Below are positions 44,002 to 53,570 of a stretch of DNA of 64,000 bases, piece by piece. A program made the translations under genes and the position numbers. A model generated the notes under the pieces. That model made no database searches, was not told where the DNA came from, and worked only from the letters and a program-made list of their open reading frames with translations. The stretch is from Algihabitans sp965233705 (GTDB taxonomy: Bacteria > Pseudomonadota > Alphaproteobacteria > Kiloniellales > DSM-21159). Position 1 is the stretch's first letter, and the number at the start of each line of letters is the position of its first letter. The DNA is taken from positions 1,488,001 through 1,552,000 of the forward strand of contig CBDDTF010000003.1 of the NCBI GenBank assembly GCA_965233705.1, written 5' to 3'.

Positions 44002-45527
44002 CCGACGAGACCGCCCCTGCCGCGTTGCGCGCGCTCTCGCGCGGCACCTTCGCGGCCCTCGACCGGGCGCGGCGCCACCACCGGGCCGAACTGGAGGTCC
44101 ACGAGCGCGGCACGGTGCGCCAGGTCGCCCAGGGCGTGGCCCGAGTGACCGGCTTCACCAGCCTGAACGACCACGAGCTGCTCGCCTTTCCCGACGGCCT
44201 GCTGGGCATCGCCGCCAACCTCGACGTGGCGGATTGCGGCGTCATCCTGCTCGGCGACAGCGCCGCGTTGAAAGTCGGCGACGCGGCGCGGCGCACCGGC
44301 CGCGTGGTCGACGTGCCGGTCGGCGAGGCGCTGCTCGGCCGGGTCGTCGACGCGGTCGGCCGGCCGCTCGACGGCGGCGCCCCGCCGCACAGCGAGCGGC
44401 GCTGGCCGATCGAGCGCCCGGCGCCGGAGATCATCGCCCGCGCGCCGGTGGAACGGCCGTTGCAGACCGGCATCATGGCGGTCGACGCCGCGATCCCGAT
44501 CGGCCGCGGCCAGCGCGAGCTGATCCTTGGCGACCGCCAGACCGGCAAGACCGCCATCGCGCTCGACGCCATCCTCAACCAGCGTGGCGACGACGTGATC
44601 AGCGTCTACTGCGCCATCGGCCAGCGCGGCGCCGCCGTGGCGCGGGTGATCGCCGCCCTGCGCGAGCGGGACGCCCTGGAGCGCAGCGTCGTCCTGGTCG
44701 CCGGCGGCGAGGATCCGCCGGGCTTGCAGTACATCGCGCCCTACGCGGCGACGGCCATCGCGGAGTTCTTCATGGAGCAGGGCCGCGACGTGCTGATCGT
44801 CTTCGACGACCTGACGCGCCATGCCCGCGCCTATCGCGAGCTGTCCCTGCTGCTGCGCCGGCCGCCGGGGCGCGAGGCCTATCCGGGCGACATCTTCTAC
44901 ATCCACTCGCGCCTGCTGGAGCGGGCGACCCACCTGCGCGACGAGCAGGGCGGCGGCTCGCTGACCGCCCTGCCGATCATCGAGACCCAGGCCCAGAACA
45001 TCTCGGCCTACATCCCGACCAACCTGATCTCCATAACCGACGGGCAGATCTACCTCTCGCCCGAGCTGTTCCGCAAAGGCCAGCTTCCGGCCATCGACAT
45101 CGGCAAGTCGGTCTCTCGGGTCGGCGGCAAGGCGCAGCTTCCCGCGCTGCGCGCCGTCGCCGGCGACCTGCGCCTGGCCTACGCCCAGTTCGAGGAGCTG
45201 GAGACCTTCGCCCGCTTCGGCACCCGCCTGGACGAAAAGACCCGCCGCAGCCTGGAGCGCGGCCGACGGGTGCGCGAGATCCTCAAGCAAAACGAGCACG
45301 AGCTGCTCGCCGTACCCGAACAGCTCATCGTCCTGCTGGCCGCCACCGAGGGCCTCCTCGACGAGGTGCCGCTGGATCGGCTGCCCGAGGCGCAGCGGGA
45401 CCTGCGGCAGGCCGTGGCGGCCGAGGCGGGCGAGCTCTGCTCCCGGATCGCCGACGGCCAGCCGCTCGGCGAGGCCGAGCGCGCCGAGCTGCGCGCGCTG
45501 GCCGGCCGCACGCTCGGTCAGCGCTGA
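43998..45527 (+). CDS. atpA: N-type ATP synthase alpha subunit
   Basis: 509 residues. Walker A GDRQTGKTAIA, alpha signature region GRDVLIVFDDLTRHARAYRE and PAIDIGKSVSRVGGKAQ. The N-terminal barrel begins at about residue 30 (ELEVHERGTVRQVAQG). It forms the non-catalytic nucleotide sites with beta. Placed second to last in the operon as expected for N-ATPases. Confidence 0.94.
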   Translation: MTDETAPAALRALSRGTFAALDRARRHHRAELEVHERGTVRQVAQGVARVTGFTSLNDHELLAFPDGLLGIAANLDVADCGVILLGDSAALKVGDAARRTGRVVDVPVGEALLGRVVDAVGRPLDGGAPPHSERRWPIERPAPEIIARAPVERPLQTGIMAVDAAIPIGRGQRELILGDRQTGKTAIALDAILNQRGDDVISVYCAIGQRGAAVARVIAALRERDALERSVVLVAGGEDPPGLQYIAPYAATAIAEFFMEQGRDVLIVFDDLTRHARAYRELSLLLRRPPGREAYPGDIFYIHSRLLERATHLRDEQGGGSLTALPIIETQAQNISAYIPTNLISITDGQIYLSPELFRKGQLPAIDIGKSVSRVGGKAQLPALRAVAGDLRLAYAQFEELETFARFGTRLDEKTRRSLERGRRVREILKQNEHELLAVPEQLIVLLAATEGLLDEVPLDRLPEAQRDLRQAVAAEAGELCSRIADGQPLGEAERAELRALAGRTLGQR

Positions 45528-45542
45528 CCAGGGCCGGTCGCC

Positions 45543-46430
45543 ATGGAAACCCTGGAAGCGCTGGAAAAGCGGATCGCAACGACCGAGGACCTGCGCGCCA
45601 TCGTGCGCACGATGAAGTCGCTCTCGGCCGTCAGCATCCATCAGTACGAGCAGGCGGTGACCGCCCTGCGCGACTACGGCCGCACCCTGGAGTTGGGCTT
45701 GCAGGTCCTGCTGCACCGCGAGCGCCCGCAGCTTCCCGAGCCGGCGCCGCGCGACGCCGAGACCCTGGCCGTGGTCTTCGGCTCCGACCACGGCCTGTGC
45801 GGCCGCTTCAACCTGGAGATCGCGCGCTTCGTCGGCGAGGACCTCGGGCGCGACGGCGCCGCCGCGCCGCGCTACCTGGTGGCCGGCGCCCGCGTGGCCG
45901 CCCAGCTCGAAGCCGAGGGGGCAGAGCTCGAGCGCAGCTTCCTGCTGCCGGGCTCGGTCAGCGGCTTGACCGAGCTGGCCTACCGGCTGCTGGGAGAGAT
46001 CGACGCGCTGCGCGCGCGGCATCCCATCGGGCGGGTGCGGCTGTTCTACATGCGCCGCGCCGAAAGCGGCCGCGCCACGCCGCGCGGCCGCCAGCTCCTG
46101 CCGCTCGACCCGCGCTGGCTGCGGGCCCTGGCGCAACGCCCCTGGCCGGGCCCCACCCTGCCCAGCTTCACCATGCAGCCGCCGGCGCTCTTCGCCGCCT
46201 TGGTGCGCCAGCACCTCTTCATCGGCCTGTTCCGCGCCGCCGCGGAGTCGGCGGCCAGCGAGCACGCCACGCGCCTGGCGGCGATGCAGGCGGCCGAGCG
46301 CAACATCGAGAGTCACCTGAGCGAGACCCAGGCGCTCTACCGCCGCCGGCGCCAGCAGGCGATCACCGAGGAGCTGCTGGACGTGGTGGCGGGCTTCGAA
46401 GCGCTGTCCCCGCCGCAGGGACCGCAGTAG
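45543..46430 (+). CDS. atpG: N-type ATP synthase gamma subunit
   Basis: 295 residues, two-helix shaft with a Rossmann-like middle. N-terminal helix LEKRIATTEDLRAIVRTMKSLS, middle VFGSDHGLCGRFN, C-terminal helix AAERNIESHLSETQALYRRRRQQAITEELLD. It is more diverged from housekeeping gamma than alpha or beta are, as usual in N-ATPases. Last gene of the operon; it faces the convergent gntR gene across 15 bases. Confidence 0.9.
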   Translation: METLEALEKRIATTEDLRAIVRTMKSLSAVSIHQYEQAVTALRDYGRTLELGLQVLLHRERPQLPEPAPRDAETLAVVFGSDHGLCGRFNLEIARFVGEDLGRDGAAAPRYLVAGARVAAQLEAEGAELERSFLLPGSVSGLTELAYRLLGEIDALRARHPIGRVRLFYMRRAESGRATPRGRQLLPLDPRWLRALAQRPWPGPTLPSFTMQPPALFAALVRQHLFIGLFRAAAESAASEHATRLAAMQAAERNIESHLSETQALYRRRRQQAITEELLDVVAGFEALSPPQGPQ

Positions 46431-46445
46431 GGCCGCGCCCCTGGG

Positions 46446-47285
46446 TCAGAGCGGGCTGCGCTCCAGCGTCATCTCGTAGCGGAAGCGGTCGCCGGGGTGG
46501 GTGTTGACCGACATCTCGACCAGACGCCCCTCCTCGCTGTAGTAGCGCCGGGTGATGATCAGAACCGAGGCGCGCGGCGGCAGCATCAGGCGCGAGGCGA
46601 GGTTGAGGTCCGCGGTGGAGGCGGCGATCTCCTGCTTCACCTCCTTGATCCGCACGCCGTAGCGCTGCTCGATCATGGCGTAGACGGCGCGCTGCTCGGC
46701 GCCGATCTGTTCCAGGATGTCCTTGTACTCCGGATCGACGTAGATCTCGGAGTAGCAGACCGGCTCCTCCGCGCCTTCGCTGCCCGCCTCCGGCCGGCGC
46801 AGGGCGCTGACCCGGAACCACTCGCTGCCGGTCTCGCAGTGCAGCCGCTCCGCCTGCTCGGCCTGCAGCAGGATGCGGTCGATCGAGAGGATCTCCAGCC
46901 GCGTCGAGCTGGCGTACTGCAAGAGCTGCTCGAGGTGGCTGATCGAGTTGACGAACTGGCCCGCACCCTGCTGCGAGACCAGCACGGTGCCCATGCCCTG
47001 GCGCCGCTTGACGTAGCCCATCTCCTGCAGCCGGCGCAGCGCCTCGCGCACCGTGTGGCGGCTGACGCCGAAGCGCTCGCAGAGCTCCACCTCGGTCGGC
47101 AGGCGCTCGCCGGCCACGTAGCGCTCCTGCTCGATCTCCTCCAACAGGGCGGCGATGACCTCCTTGTAGCGCGGCCGCTCCCGCTCCTCGGCTCTCGGAT
47201 GGCTGGCCTGCTGCATCGAATCCCTGGGCTGTTCCGCGCCCCCCGCCGCAGCCTCGGGCGGCGATCTGTCGGCCTTCACTATCAT
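46446..47285 (-). CDS. GntR-family (UTRA/HutC) transcriptional regulator
   Basis: 279 residues. A polar N-terminal tail of about 35 residues precedes the winged helix (YKEVIAALLEEIEQERYVAGERLPTEVELCERFGVSRHTVREALRRLQ); a UTRA ligand domain follows (about 110-275), ending with the effector-site block IITRRYYSEEGRLVEMSVNTHPGDRFRYEM. The start at 47285 lies just after the TRAP permease stop; an internal ATG at 47216 is possible. It is the likely regulator of the TRAP/amidase/CoA gene block. Confidence 0.9.
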   Translation of the reverse strand: MIVKADRSPPEAAAGGAEQPRDSMQQASHPRAEERERPRYKEVIAALLEEIEQERYVAGERLPTEVELCERFGVSRHTVREALRRLQEMGYVKRRQGMGTVLVSQQGAGQFVNSISHLEQLLQYASSTRLEILSIDRILLQAEQAERLHCETGSEWFRVSALRRPEAGSEGAEEPVCYSEIYVDPEYKDILEQIGAEQRAVYAMIEQRYGVRIKEVKQEIAASTADLNLASRLMLPPRASVLIITRRYYSEEGRLVEMSVNTHPGDRFRYEMTLERSPL

Positions 47286-47288
47286 GGG

Positions 47289-48560
47289 TCAGCGCACCAG
47301 CATCAACGAGAGAAACGGGAAGACGTTGATCAGAGCAAGGAAGACGAGCTGGGTCAGGTAGAAGGGCAGCACCCCGCGCGCCACGCTGCCGACCTCCAGG
47401 CCGGTGATGCGGCTCATCACGAAGAGGTTCAGGCCGATCGGCGGCGTCAGGGTCGCCAGCTCCACCAACGCCGTCATGATCACCGCGAAGTGGATCGGGT
47501 CGATGCCGACCGACTGCGCCATGGGGAAGAGGATCGGGCTGAGCAGGACGATCATCGACACGCCGTCGAGGAACATCCCCACCACGATCATCAGCAGGTT
47601 CACCGCCAGCAGGAACTGCCAGGGCTCGACCTGGTAGGCCTGCAGCAGACCGATCAGCTCGCTGGCCAGACCCAGGCGCGTCAGCACCGCCGTCAACAGG
47701 CCGGAACCGATCAGCACGCCGTAGATCATCACGGTCTGCAGCACGGAATCCCGCGCGGTGAACCAGACGTCCTTGAGCCCCACGGTGCGATAGACCAGCA
47801 GCACCAGCACCACGGCATAGAGGGCGGCCAGGGCGGAGACCTCGGTCGGGGTGAACCAGCCCAGGTAGATCGTCCCGATGATCAGCACCGGCATCAGCGC
47901 CGCGCCGGAGGCGCGCGGCAGCTTGGAGCGGAAGGCGCGCCAGTCGGGCGGCTGCAGGCTGTTGCCGTAGCCGCGCAGGCGGCTGATCACGATGGTCGTG
48001 ATCGCCAGCATGACCGCCTCGATCAGGCCCGGCACCAGCCCGGCGATGAACAGGTCGGTGATCGGCATCCCGACGATCGAGCCGATCAGGATGAAGGTCA
48101 GCGACGGCGGGATCATCAGGCCCAGGGTGCCGCAGACCGCGACGATCGAGGCGGTGAACTGGGCGCTGTAGCCCTCGCGCGGCAGCAGCTTCACCGCGCC
48201 GGGGCCGAGCGCCACCGCGCAGGCCACCGAGGAGCCGTTGACCGCGGCGAAGAAGACGCTGGAGGTTGCCAGCGCCAGGGCCACGCCGCCGCGGAACCAG
48301 CGCAGCACGCTGCCGACCAGCTCCAGAATGATCAGCGCCAGGTCGCCGCGCGACATGAGATTGCCGGCGAAGATGAAGAAGGGGATCGCCACCAGGGCGT
48401 ACTTGTCGATCGAGTCCCAGGCCATCTGGGAGATCAGCACGACCGGAATGCCGAGGTTGAAGCTGAGCAGACCGGCCGCCACCACGCCGAGGGCGAGTGC
48501 GACATGCACGCCGGCGGCGATCAGCAGCAGCATGCAGACAAGGGCGATGAGTGTGGTCAT
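47289..48560 (-). CDS. dctM: TRAP transporter large permease (DctM)
   Basis: 423 residues, about 12 hydrophobic segments. Typical blocks: DKYALVAIPFFIFAGNLMSRG near 52-72, CGTLGLMIPPSLTFILIGSI, and TPPIGLNLFVMSRITG near the end. It forms the channel of a sodium-driven tripartite importer with the DctQ gene just upstream. No binding protein is adjacent; the nearest DctP is at 56946-57959. Confidence 0.93.
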   Translation of the reverse strand: MTTLIALVCMLLLIAAGVHVALALGVVAAGLLSFNLGIPVVLISQMAWDSIDKYALVAIPFFIFAGNLMSRGDLALIILELVGSVLRWFRGGVALALATSSVFFAAVNGSSVACAVALGPGAVKLLPREGYSAQFTASIVAVCGTLGLMIPPSLTFILIGSIVGMPITDLFIAGLVPGLIEAVMLAITTIVISRLRGYGNSLQPPDWRAFRSKLPRASGAALMPVLIIGTIYLGWFTPTEVSALAALYAVVLVLLVYRTVGLKDVWFTARDSVLQTVMIYGVLIGSGLLTAVLTRLGLASELIGLLQAYQVEPWQFLLAVNLLMIVVGMFLDGVSMIVLLSPILFPMAQSVGIDPIHFAVIMTALVELATLTPPIGLNLFVMSRITGLEVGSVARGVLPFYLTQLVFLALINVFPFLSLMLVR

Positions 48561-48578
48561 GTCGCGTTCCGCCGCCGC

Positions 48579-49181
48579 CTAGGAGAGAATCTCGTTGTTG
48601 GGATCGTGGCCGCGCAGCAGCGCGTAGAGGCTGCCGAGGAAGTAGAGGGCATAGAGCGCGCCGCCGATCGGCAGGGCCAGGCGCACCAGCCAGAGCGGCA
48701 GGTAGAGGTTGGAATCGGTCAGCATGCCGGTGAAGGCCAGGTGCTCCACCTCGCGCAGGCCCGCCACGAGCAGCAGAATGGAAAAGCCCAAGCCGACCAG
48801 CGCGTTGAGCACGGCGGCCGCGCGCTGCCAGCCGGGCGACAGGCTGCGCACCAGCAGGTCCATGCGGATGAAGTGATGCTTGCGGCTGGCGGTCCCCAGC
48901 GTCAGCAGCACGCTCCAAACCACCAGAATGCGCACCAGCTCCTCCGCCCACCAGTGGCTGTCGGACAGCAGCGAGCGGCTGGTCGCCTCGTAGAACATCA
49001 CCCCCATGGCCGTGCACATCAGCGCCGTCGCCAGGTTCAGAAGCAGCTTCTCCTCGACGAAGATCCAGAGGCGCGGCAGCACCCGCGCCTCGGGCGCCGC
49101 CAGGCGGCGCTCGCCGTCCTCGCTCGCCCGGCGCGCCTCTTCCGCCGCCGACAGCTCCGCGCCGGCCTCACCGCGTGCCAT
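48579..49181 (-). CDS. dctQ: TRAP transporter small permease (DctQ)
   Basis: 200 residues with four membrane helices after a polar N-terminus of about 50 residues. Blocks: RILVVWSVLLTLGTASRKHHFIRMDLLV and LPIGGALYALYFLGSLYALLRG. The start at 49181 has GGAGGGAG upstream and lies inside the 3' end of the amidase gene (14-base overlap), so amidase and transporter are co-transcribed. Confidence 0.9.
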   Translation of the reverse strand: MARGEAGAELSAAEEARRASEDGERRLAAPEARVLPRLWIFVEEKLLLNLATALMCTAMGVMFYEATSRSLLSDSHWWAEELVRILVVWSVLLTLGTASRKHHFIRMDLLVRSLSPGWQRAAAVLNALVGLGFSILLLVAGLREVEHLAFTGMLTDSNLYLPLWLVRLALPIGGALYALYFLGSLYALLRGHDPNNEILS

Positions 49182-50586
49182 GGTCTGCTCCCTCCGGCTG
49201 GGGCGTGAGCGCGCCTGGCGGCACCGCGGCCAACCAGTCGTTGGCCTGTTCATAGGCATGGGCGACGCGCAGCAGCGTCGCCTCCGCGCGCGGACGGCCG
49301 ATCAACTGCATGGCGATCGGCAATCCCCGGCCGTCGAAGCCGACCGGCGTGACCAACCCCGGAAAGCCCAGGAAGGACAGCGGCCGGGTCAGCGCCGCGA
49401 CGCCGGCGACCACCTCGGCCATGCGCGCGTCGGCGGCCACATCGGTCTCCGCCGCGGTCGGCACCGGCGTGCGCAGGGTCGGCGCCAACAGCAGGTCGCA
49501 GGAGGCGAAGGCGCCCTCCAGCAGAGCCTGGGCGAACACCGCCCGGAGCTGCTTGGCCTGGACATGGTGAACGGCCGAGACGGTCAGCCCCTGCATCAGG
49601 CGCGCGCGCACCTGCTCGCCGTAGTCCTCCGGCCGCTCGGTCAGCCAGGTCAGATGCGCGGCCGCCGCCTCCGGCGTGAAGACCAGGTTGGCCAGTTCGC
49701 CCAGCGCGCCGTGGTCCGGCAGGTCGACGCGGCGCACCCGCGCGCCCAGCCGCTCCAGCTCGCGCCGCGCCGCCGCCAGCGCGTCGGCCACCTCCGGCGC
49801 CAGGTCCTCGTAGTAGAACTGCGCCGGCAGGCCGACGGTCAGGCCGTCGAGGCCGCCGGAGGAAAGTGCGGCCAGATGCCCCGAGCCGCCGGTGAGAACG
49901 TCCATCAGCAGGGCCACGTCCTCGGACGAGCGGGCCAGCACGCCGGGACAGTCGAGGCTGTCGGACAGCGGCATCATCCCGTCGCGCGCCAGCACCCCCT
50001 GGGTCGGCTTGAGCCCGACCACGCCGCAGATCGCCGCCGGCAGGCGTACCGAGCCGCCGGTGTCCGAGCCGAGGGCGCCGAACACCAGGCGCGCGGCCAC
50101 CGCGGCGCCGGAGCCGCTGGAGGAGCCGCCGGTAATGTGGTCGGCATGCCAGGGGTTGGCGCAGCGTCCGTAGTGGGCGTTGTGGCCGGTCGGGCTCAGG
50201 GCGAACTCCGCCATGTGCAGCGTGCCCAGGGTCACCGCGCCGGCCGCGTCCAGGCGGTCGAGCAGCGTCGAGGTGGTCGTCGGCACGAAGTCGCGGCGGA
50301 TCACCGAGCCGCAGGTGCACACCCGCCCGGCGCGATAGAACATGTCCTTGTGGGCCAGCGGCACCCCGTGCAGCGGCCCGCGCAGGCGGCCGGCCCGCCG
50401 CTCCGCGTCGCAGGTCCGCGCCGCCTCCAGCGCCGCCTCGGCCTCCAGGGCGATGAAGGCGTTGAGCCGTGGCTGCGCGGCCTCGGCGGCCGCCAGGCAG
50501 GACTCGACCAGCGCCTCGGCGGTCAACGTGCCGTCGCGCAGCCCCTTGGCGGCGGCGGTCAGGGTATGGAAGCGCGCCTCGCTCAT
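49168..50586 (-). CDS. Amidase (amidase signature family)
   Basis: 472 residues. The Ser-cisSer-Lys triad is visible: Lys80 in LAHKD, the cis-Ser in GGSSSGSG (155-157) and nucleophile Ser179 in SDTGGSVR. Such enzymes hydrolyse amides, carbamoyl compounds or aryl amides. Its start overlaps the stop of the small upstream protein (ATGA), an arrangement like AtzG-AtzE, where a small protein supports the amidase. Together with the TRAP genes it probably processes an imported amide. Confidence 0.92.
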   Translation of the reverse strand: MSEARFHTLTAAAKGLRDGTLTAEALVESCLAAAEAAQPRLNAFIALEAEAALEAARTCDAERRAGRLRGPLHGVPLAHKDMFYRAGRVCTCGSVIRRDFVPTTTSTLLDRLDAAGAVTLGTLHMAEFALSPTGHNAHYGRCANPWHADHITGGSSSGSGAAVAARLVFGALGSDTGGSVRLPAAICGVVGLKPTQGVLARDGMMPLSDSLDCPGVLARSSEDVALLMDVLTGGSGHLAALSSGGLDGLTVGLPAQFYYEDLAPEVADALAAARRELERLGARVRRVDLPDHGALGELANLVFTPEAAAAHLTWLTERPEDYGEQVRARLMQGLTVSAVHHVQAKQLRAVFAQALLEGAFASCDLLLAPTLRTPVPTAAETDVAADARMAEVVAGVAALTRPLSFLGFPGLVTPVGFDGRGLPIAMQLIGRPRAEATLLRVAHAYEQANDWLAAVPPGALTPQPEGADHGTR

Positions 50587-50816
50587 GCCTGCGGCTCCCC
50601 CGCCCCGTCGTCGCCCGCCATCAGGTGGGCATGAGCGCTGGGCACCACGTCGAAGAGCGTGCCCTCCGGCAGGGTCTCGGCGACCAGCCGCACCTGCGCC
50701 TGCAGCAGACTGGGCCCGTGGCTCAGCAGCCCAGCGACCCGCGCGCAGGTCGCCGCGTCGCCCTCAAGACCGAAAACCTGCCGCAGGTAGTCGCCTGCGA
50801 AGTCCCGTTCGGACAT
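50583..50816 (-). CDS. Small protein coupled to the amidase (77 aa)
   Basis: 77 residues, no signal peptide or membrane segment, mostly helical by composition (DFAGDYLRQVFGL; LLQAQVRLVAETL). GGAGGAGG lies just before the ATG and the stop overlaps the amidase start, so it is a real, well-translated gene. I do not recognise the family. Small AtzG/DUF4089-like proteins that stabilise amidases have the same length and gene position, which suggests, but does not show, the same role. Confidence 0.75.
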   Translation of the reverse strand: MSERDFAGDYLRQVFGLEGDAATCARVAGLLSHGPSLLQAQVRLVAETLPEGTLFDVVPSAHAHLMAGDDGAGEPQA

Positions 50817-50830
50817 CTTTCCTCCTCCCC

Positions 50831-50910
50831 AGAGTGATCCGCCGCCGCCCGAACCCGCCGCGCGGGGCCAAGGGCCGCGAGAAAATCACTCTATTTCAAA
50901 TCCCTGGAGC
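50831..50910. repeat. Interspersed hairpin repeat, copy 3 (degenerate)
   Basis: Arms AGAGTGAT and ATCACTCT enclose a GC-rich centre, followed by ATTTCAAATCCCTGGAGC. The ATCACTCT arm and the CTnnAnnC...GGAGC continuation resemble the ends of the repeats at 9794-9853 and 32160-32250. It lies in the 209-base spacer upstream of the amidase partner gene and downstream of the CoA-transferase gene. Confidence 0.6.
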
Positions 50911-51025
50911 GGACCGCGCCGACCTGACGGCATCGCGGTCGGCTGCCCCCGGGTCGTCCCCCGCTCCCGCCGGACGCCTCTGCCTGGGCGCTTGCCGGCG
51001 TGTCGGCTGACCGCCTGCGCCGGCT

Positions 51026-52213
51026 TCAGATCACCCCGTCGCGGCGCAGCTCGGCGATCCGCGCCGCATCCAGGCCCAGGCGCTCAAGCAGCTCGGCGGT
51101 GTCCGCCCCCAGCGCCGGCGCGGCGCGCTGCGGCAGGGTCTCGCCGGCCACCCGCAGCGGGCTGGCCAGCATCTCGACCGGCTCGCCCGCCTCTCGCGCG
51201 AAGCTGCCGAGGCGGCCGCCGTCGCGCACGAAGGGGCTGTCGAGCGCCTCGGCGACGTCGTAGACCGGCGCCGCCGGGATGCTGCCGCCCAGCCGCGCCA
51301 TCCAGTCGTCGGTGGTCCGCTCGCTCAGGGCCGCGTCCAGCAGCTCGGTGACCAGCGCGCGGTTGGCCAGGCGGTCCTTGAAGGTCTTGAAGCGCGGGTC
51401 CTCGGCCCACTCGGGACGGCCGATCTTCTCCGCCAGGATCGGCCAGAACTTCTCCTTGTTGCACATGAGGAAGATCCAGCCGTCCTTGGTCTTGTAGAGC
51501 TGCGAGGGCGTCAGCGACGGATGCGCCGAGCGCGGCTCGCGGCCCTGGACGTGGCCGCCGTTGAGGTACCAGGTGGCCAGGTAGGTCAGGTTGTGCAGCG
51601 CGGTGTCGAACAGCGAGGCGTCGACGTCCATGCCCACGCCGCGCGCCCGCGCCCCGATCACGCCCGAGGCCAAGCCGAAGGCGGCCATCAGCCCGGTCAT
51701 CATGTCGACGATCGACAGGCCCATGCGCGCCGGCGGCCCGTCCGGCTCGCCGGTCAGGCTGAGATAGCCGGCCTCGGCCTGCATCAGGTAGTCGTAGCCG
51801 GGCCAGTTCTTGCGCGGCCCCTCGCGGCCGTAGGCCGACAGGTGGGCGCAGACGATCTTCGGATTGACCTCCTTCAGCGCCGCGTAGGTGATCCCCAGCT
51901 TCTCCGGCAGGTCGCCGCGCAGGTTGTCGAGCACCGCGTCGGCCTCGCGGACCAGCGCGTGGAACAGGCGCTGCCCCTCCGGATGCTTGAGGTTCAGCGT
52001 CATGCTCCGCTTGTTGCGGTTGAAGGCCTGGTAGAAGTGGCTGTCGCCCTCGCCGAAGTAGAAGGGCCCGACCTGGCGGCCGACCTCGCCGCCGTCCGCC
52101 GGGTTCTCGATCTTAATCACCTCGGCGCCGAGGTCGGCCAGCAGCATCGTGCCGAAGGGGCCGGCGCCGTACTGCTCGACCGCGATCACGGTCATGCCTT
52201 CGAGGGGCAGCAT
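51026..52213 (-). CDS. CaiB/BaiF-family (class III) CoA-transferase
   Basis: 395 residues. Start MTVIAVEQYGAGPFGTMLLADLGAEVIKIE; the catalytic Asp is in GYDYLMQAEAG near 154; RPEWAEDPRFKTFKDR is typical of the C-terminal part. It moves CoA from one acid to another, commonly from succinyl-CoA to a dicarboxylate. Neighbours (acyl-CoA dehydrogenase, MaoC, CitE) would process the resulting CoA thioester. Confidence 0.92.
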   Translation of the reverse strand: MLPLEGMTVIAVEQYGAGPFGTMLLADLGAEVIKIENPADGGEVGRQVGPFYFGEGDSHFYQAFNRNKRSMTLNLKHPEGQRLFHALVREADAVLDNLRGDLPEKLGITYAALKEVNPKIVCAHLSAYGREGPRKNWPGYDYLMQAEAGYLSLTGEPDGPPARMGLSIVDMMTGLMAAFGLASGVIGARARGVGMDVDASLFDTALHNLTYLATWYLNGGHVQGREPRSAHPSLTPSQLYKTKDGWIFLMCNKEKFWPILAEKIGRPEWAEDPRFKTFKDRLANRALVTELLDAALSERTTDDWMARLGGSIPAAPVYDVAEALDSPFVRDGGRLGSFAREAGEPVEMLASPLRVAGETLPQRAAPALGADTAELLERLGLDAARIAELRRDGVI

Positions 52214-52311
52214 GCTGGTCTGTCTCCGATCGTCTGGACTGGGAGCATCTGGTCTGGGATCGAATGATCCGGGCGCGTGCGATCCGGGGGGCGTTCACCC
52301 CGGCCGCAGCG

Positions 52312-53490
52312 TCAGATGGGCGCGCGCTCGATCAGGCGCTTGGCGATCACCAGGCGCTGGATCTCGTTGGTGCCCTCGCCGATGCACAGCAGCGGCGCGT
52401 CGCGGTAGAGCCGCTCGACCACGAACTCCTTGCTGTAGCCGTAGCCGCCGTGGATGCGCATCGCCTCCATGGCGTTTTCCACCGCGGCCTCGCTGGCGAA
52501 GAGCTTGGCCATCCCGGCCTCGTAGTCGCAGCGCTCGCCACGGTCGAGGGCGTTGGCCGCCTGCTGGGTCAGCAGCCGCGCGGCCTCGACCCGCGTCGCC
52601 ATGTCGCCCAGCTTCAGGGCGATCGCCTGGTGCTGGTGGATCGGCTTGCCGAAGGTGCTGCGCTGCTGCGCGTACTTCACCGACTCGTCGAGCGCCGCCT
52701 GGGCGATGCCGACCGCGCGCGCGGCGACGTTGACCCGGCCCAGTTCCAGGCCGGAGATGGCGCTGGCCATGCCCTGCCCCTCGACGCCGCCGATCAGCCG
52801 GTCGGCCGGCACTTCGTAGTCCTCGAAGATCAGCTCGGCCGAGTCGATCCCCTTGTAGCCCAGCTTCTCCAGCTTGCGGCTGACCCGGAAGCCCTCGCCC
52901 TTCTCGGCCAGCAGCATCGACATGCCCTTGTGGCGCGGCTCGGCCTTGGGATCGGTCTTCACCAGCAGCGCGAAGCAGCTCCCCTGGATGCCGTTGGAGA
53001 TCCAGGTCTTGGTGCCGTTGACGAGGTAGCGCTCGCCCTCGCGCCGGGCGGTGGTGCGGATCGCCTGCAGGTCGGTGCCGCAGTCCGGCTCGGTCAGGGC
53101 CAGGCCGCCGCGCAGCTCGCCGGTGGCGAAGCGCGGCAGGAAGCTCTGGCGCTGCGCCTCGGTGCCCATGCGCTGGACGATGAAGGACATGATCAGGTGG
53201 CTGTTGATGATGCCCGACAGCGACATCCAGACCGAGGAGATGCGCTCGATGATCTTGGCGTAGACCGAGGGGCGCAGGCCGAGGCCGCCGTAGGCCTCGT
53301 CGATGGTCGCGCCGAACAGCCCCATCTCCTTCATCTGCTCGACGATCTCGGCCGGGTAGACGTCGCCGTGCTCCAGCTCGATGACGTGCGGACGCACGTC
53401 GCGCTCCAGCCAGCGCTCGACGCTATCGAGAATCAGACGTTCCTGTTCCAGGCGCTCTTGGTCGAGCGCCGTTGCGGCCTCGGCAGTCAT
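52312..53490 (-). CDS. Acyl-CoA dehydrogenase
   Basis: 392 residues, FAD flavoprotein. Family blocks ALTEPDCGTDLQAI (the usual AMTEPxxGSD), RYLVNGTKTWISNG and the C-terminal IHGGYGYSKEFVVERLYRDA. The catalytic base is probably Glu372 in IGEGTNEIQ. The substrate is a CoA ester made by the adjacent transferase; (methyl)succinyl- or glutaryl-type dehydrogenation are candidates. Confidence 0.93.
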   Translation of the reverse strand: MTAEAATALDQERLEQERLILDSVERWLERDVRPHVIELEHGDVYPAEIVEQMKEMGLFGATIDEAYGGLGLRPSVYAKIIERISSVWMSLSGIINSHLIMSFIVQRMGTEAQRQSFLPRFATGELRGGLALTEPDCGTDLQAIRTTARREGERYLVNGTKTWISNGIQGSCFALLVKTDPKAEPRHKGMSMLLAEKGEGFRVSRKLEKLGYKGIDSAELIFEDYEVPADRLIGGVEGQGMASAISGLELGRVNVAARAVGIAQAALDESVKYAQQRSTFGKPIHQHQAIALKLGDMATRVEAARLLTQQAANALDRGERCDYEAGMAKLFASEAAVENAMEAMRIHGGYGYSKEFVVERLYRDAPLLCIGEGTNEIQRLVIAKRLIERAPI

Positions 53491-53570
53491 GGAATCGTTT
53501 CCTCGTGCTTTGGATCGGAAAGACGGGGCGGCACGCCCGGCGCCGGGCCGGGCGCGCGGCCGGCCGCCAC

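Noticed and set aside
46497..49208. 903-residue plus-strand frame opposite gntR and dctM/dctQ
   Set aside because: No domain likeness; the minus strand encodes a winged-helix regulator and two TRAP subunits with normal lengths and ribosome sites.
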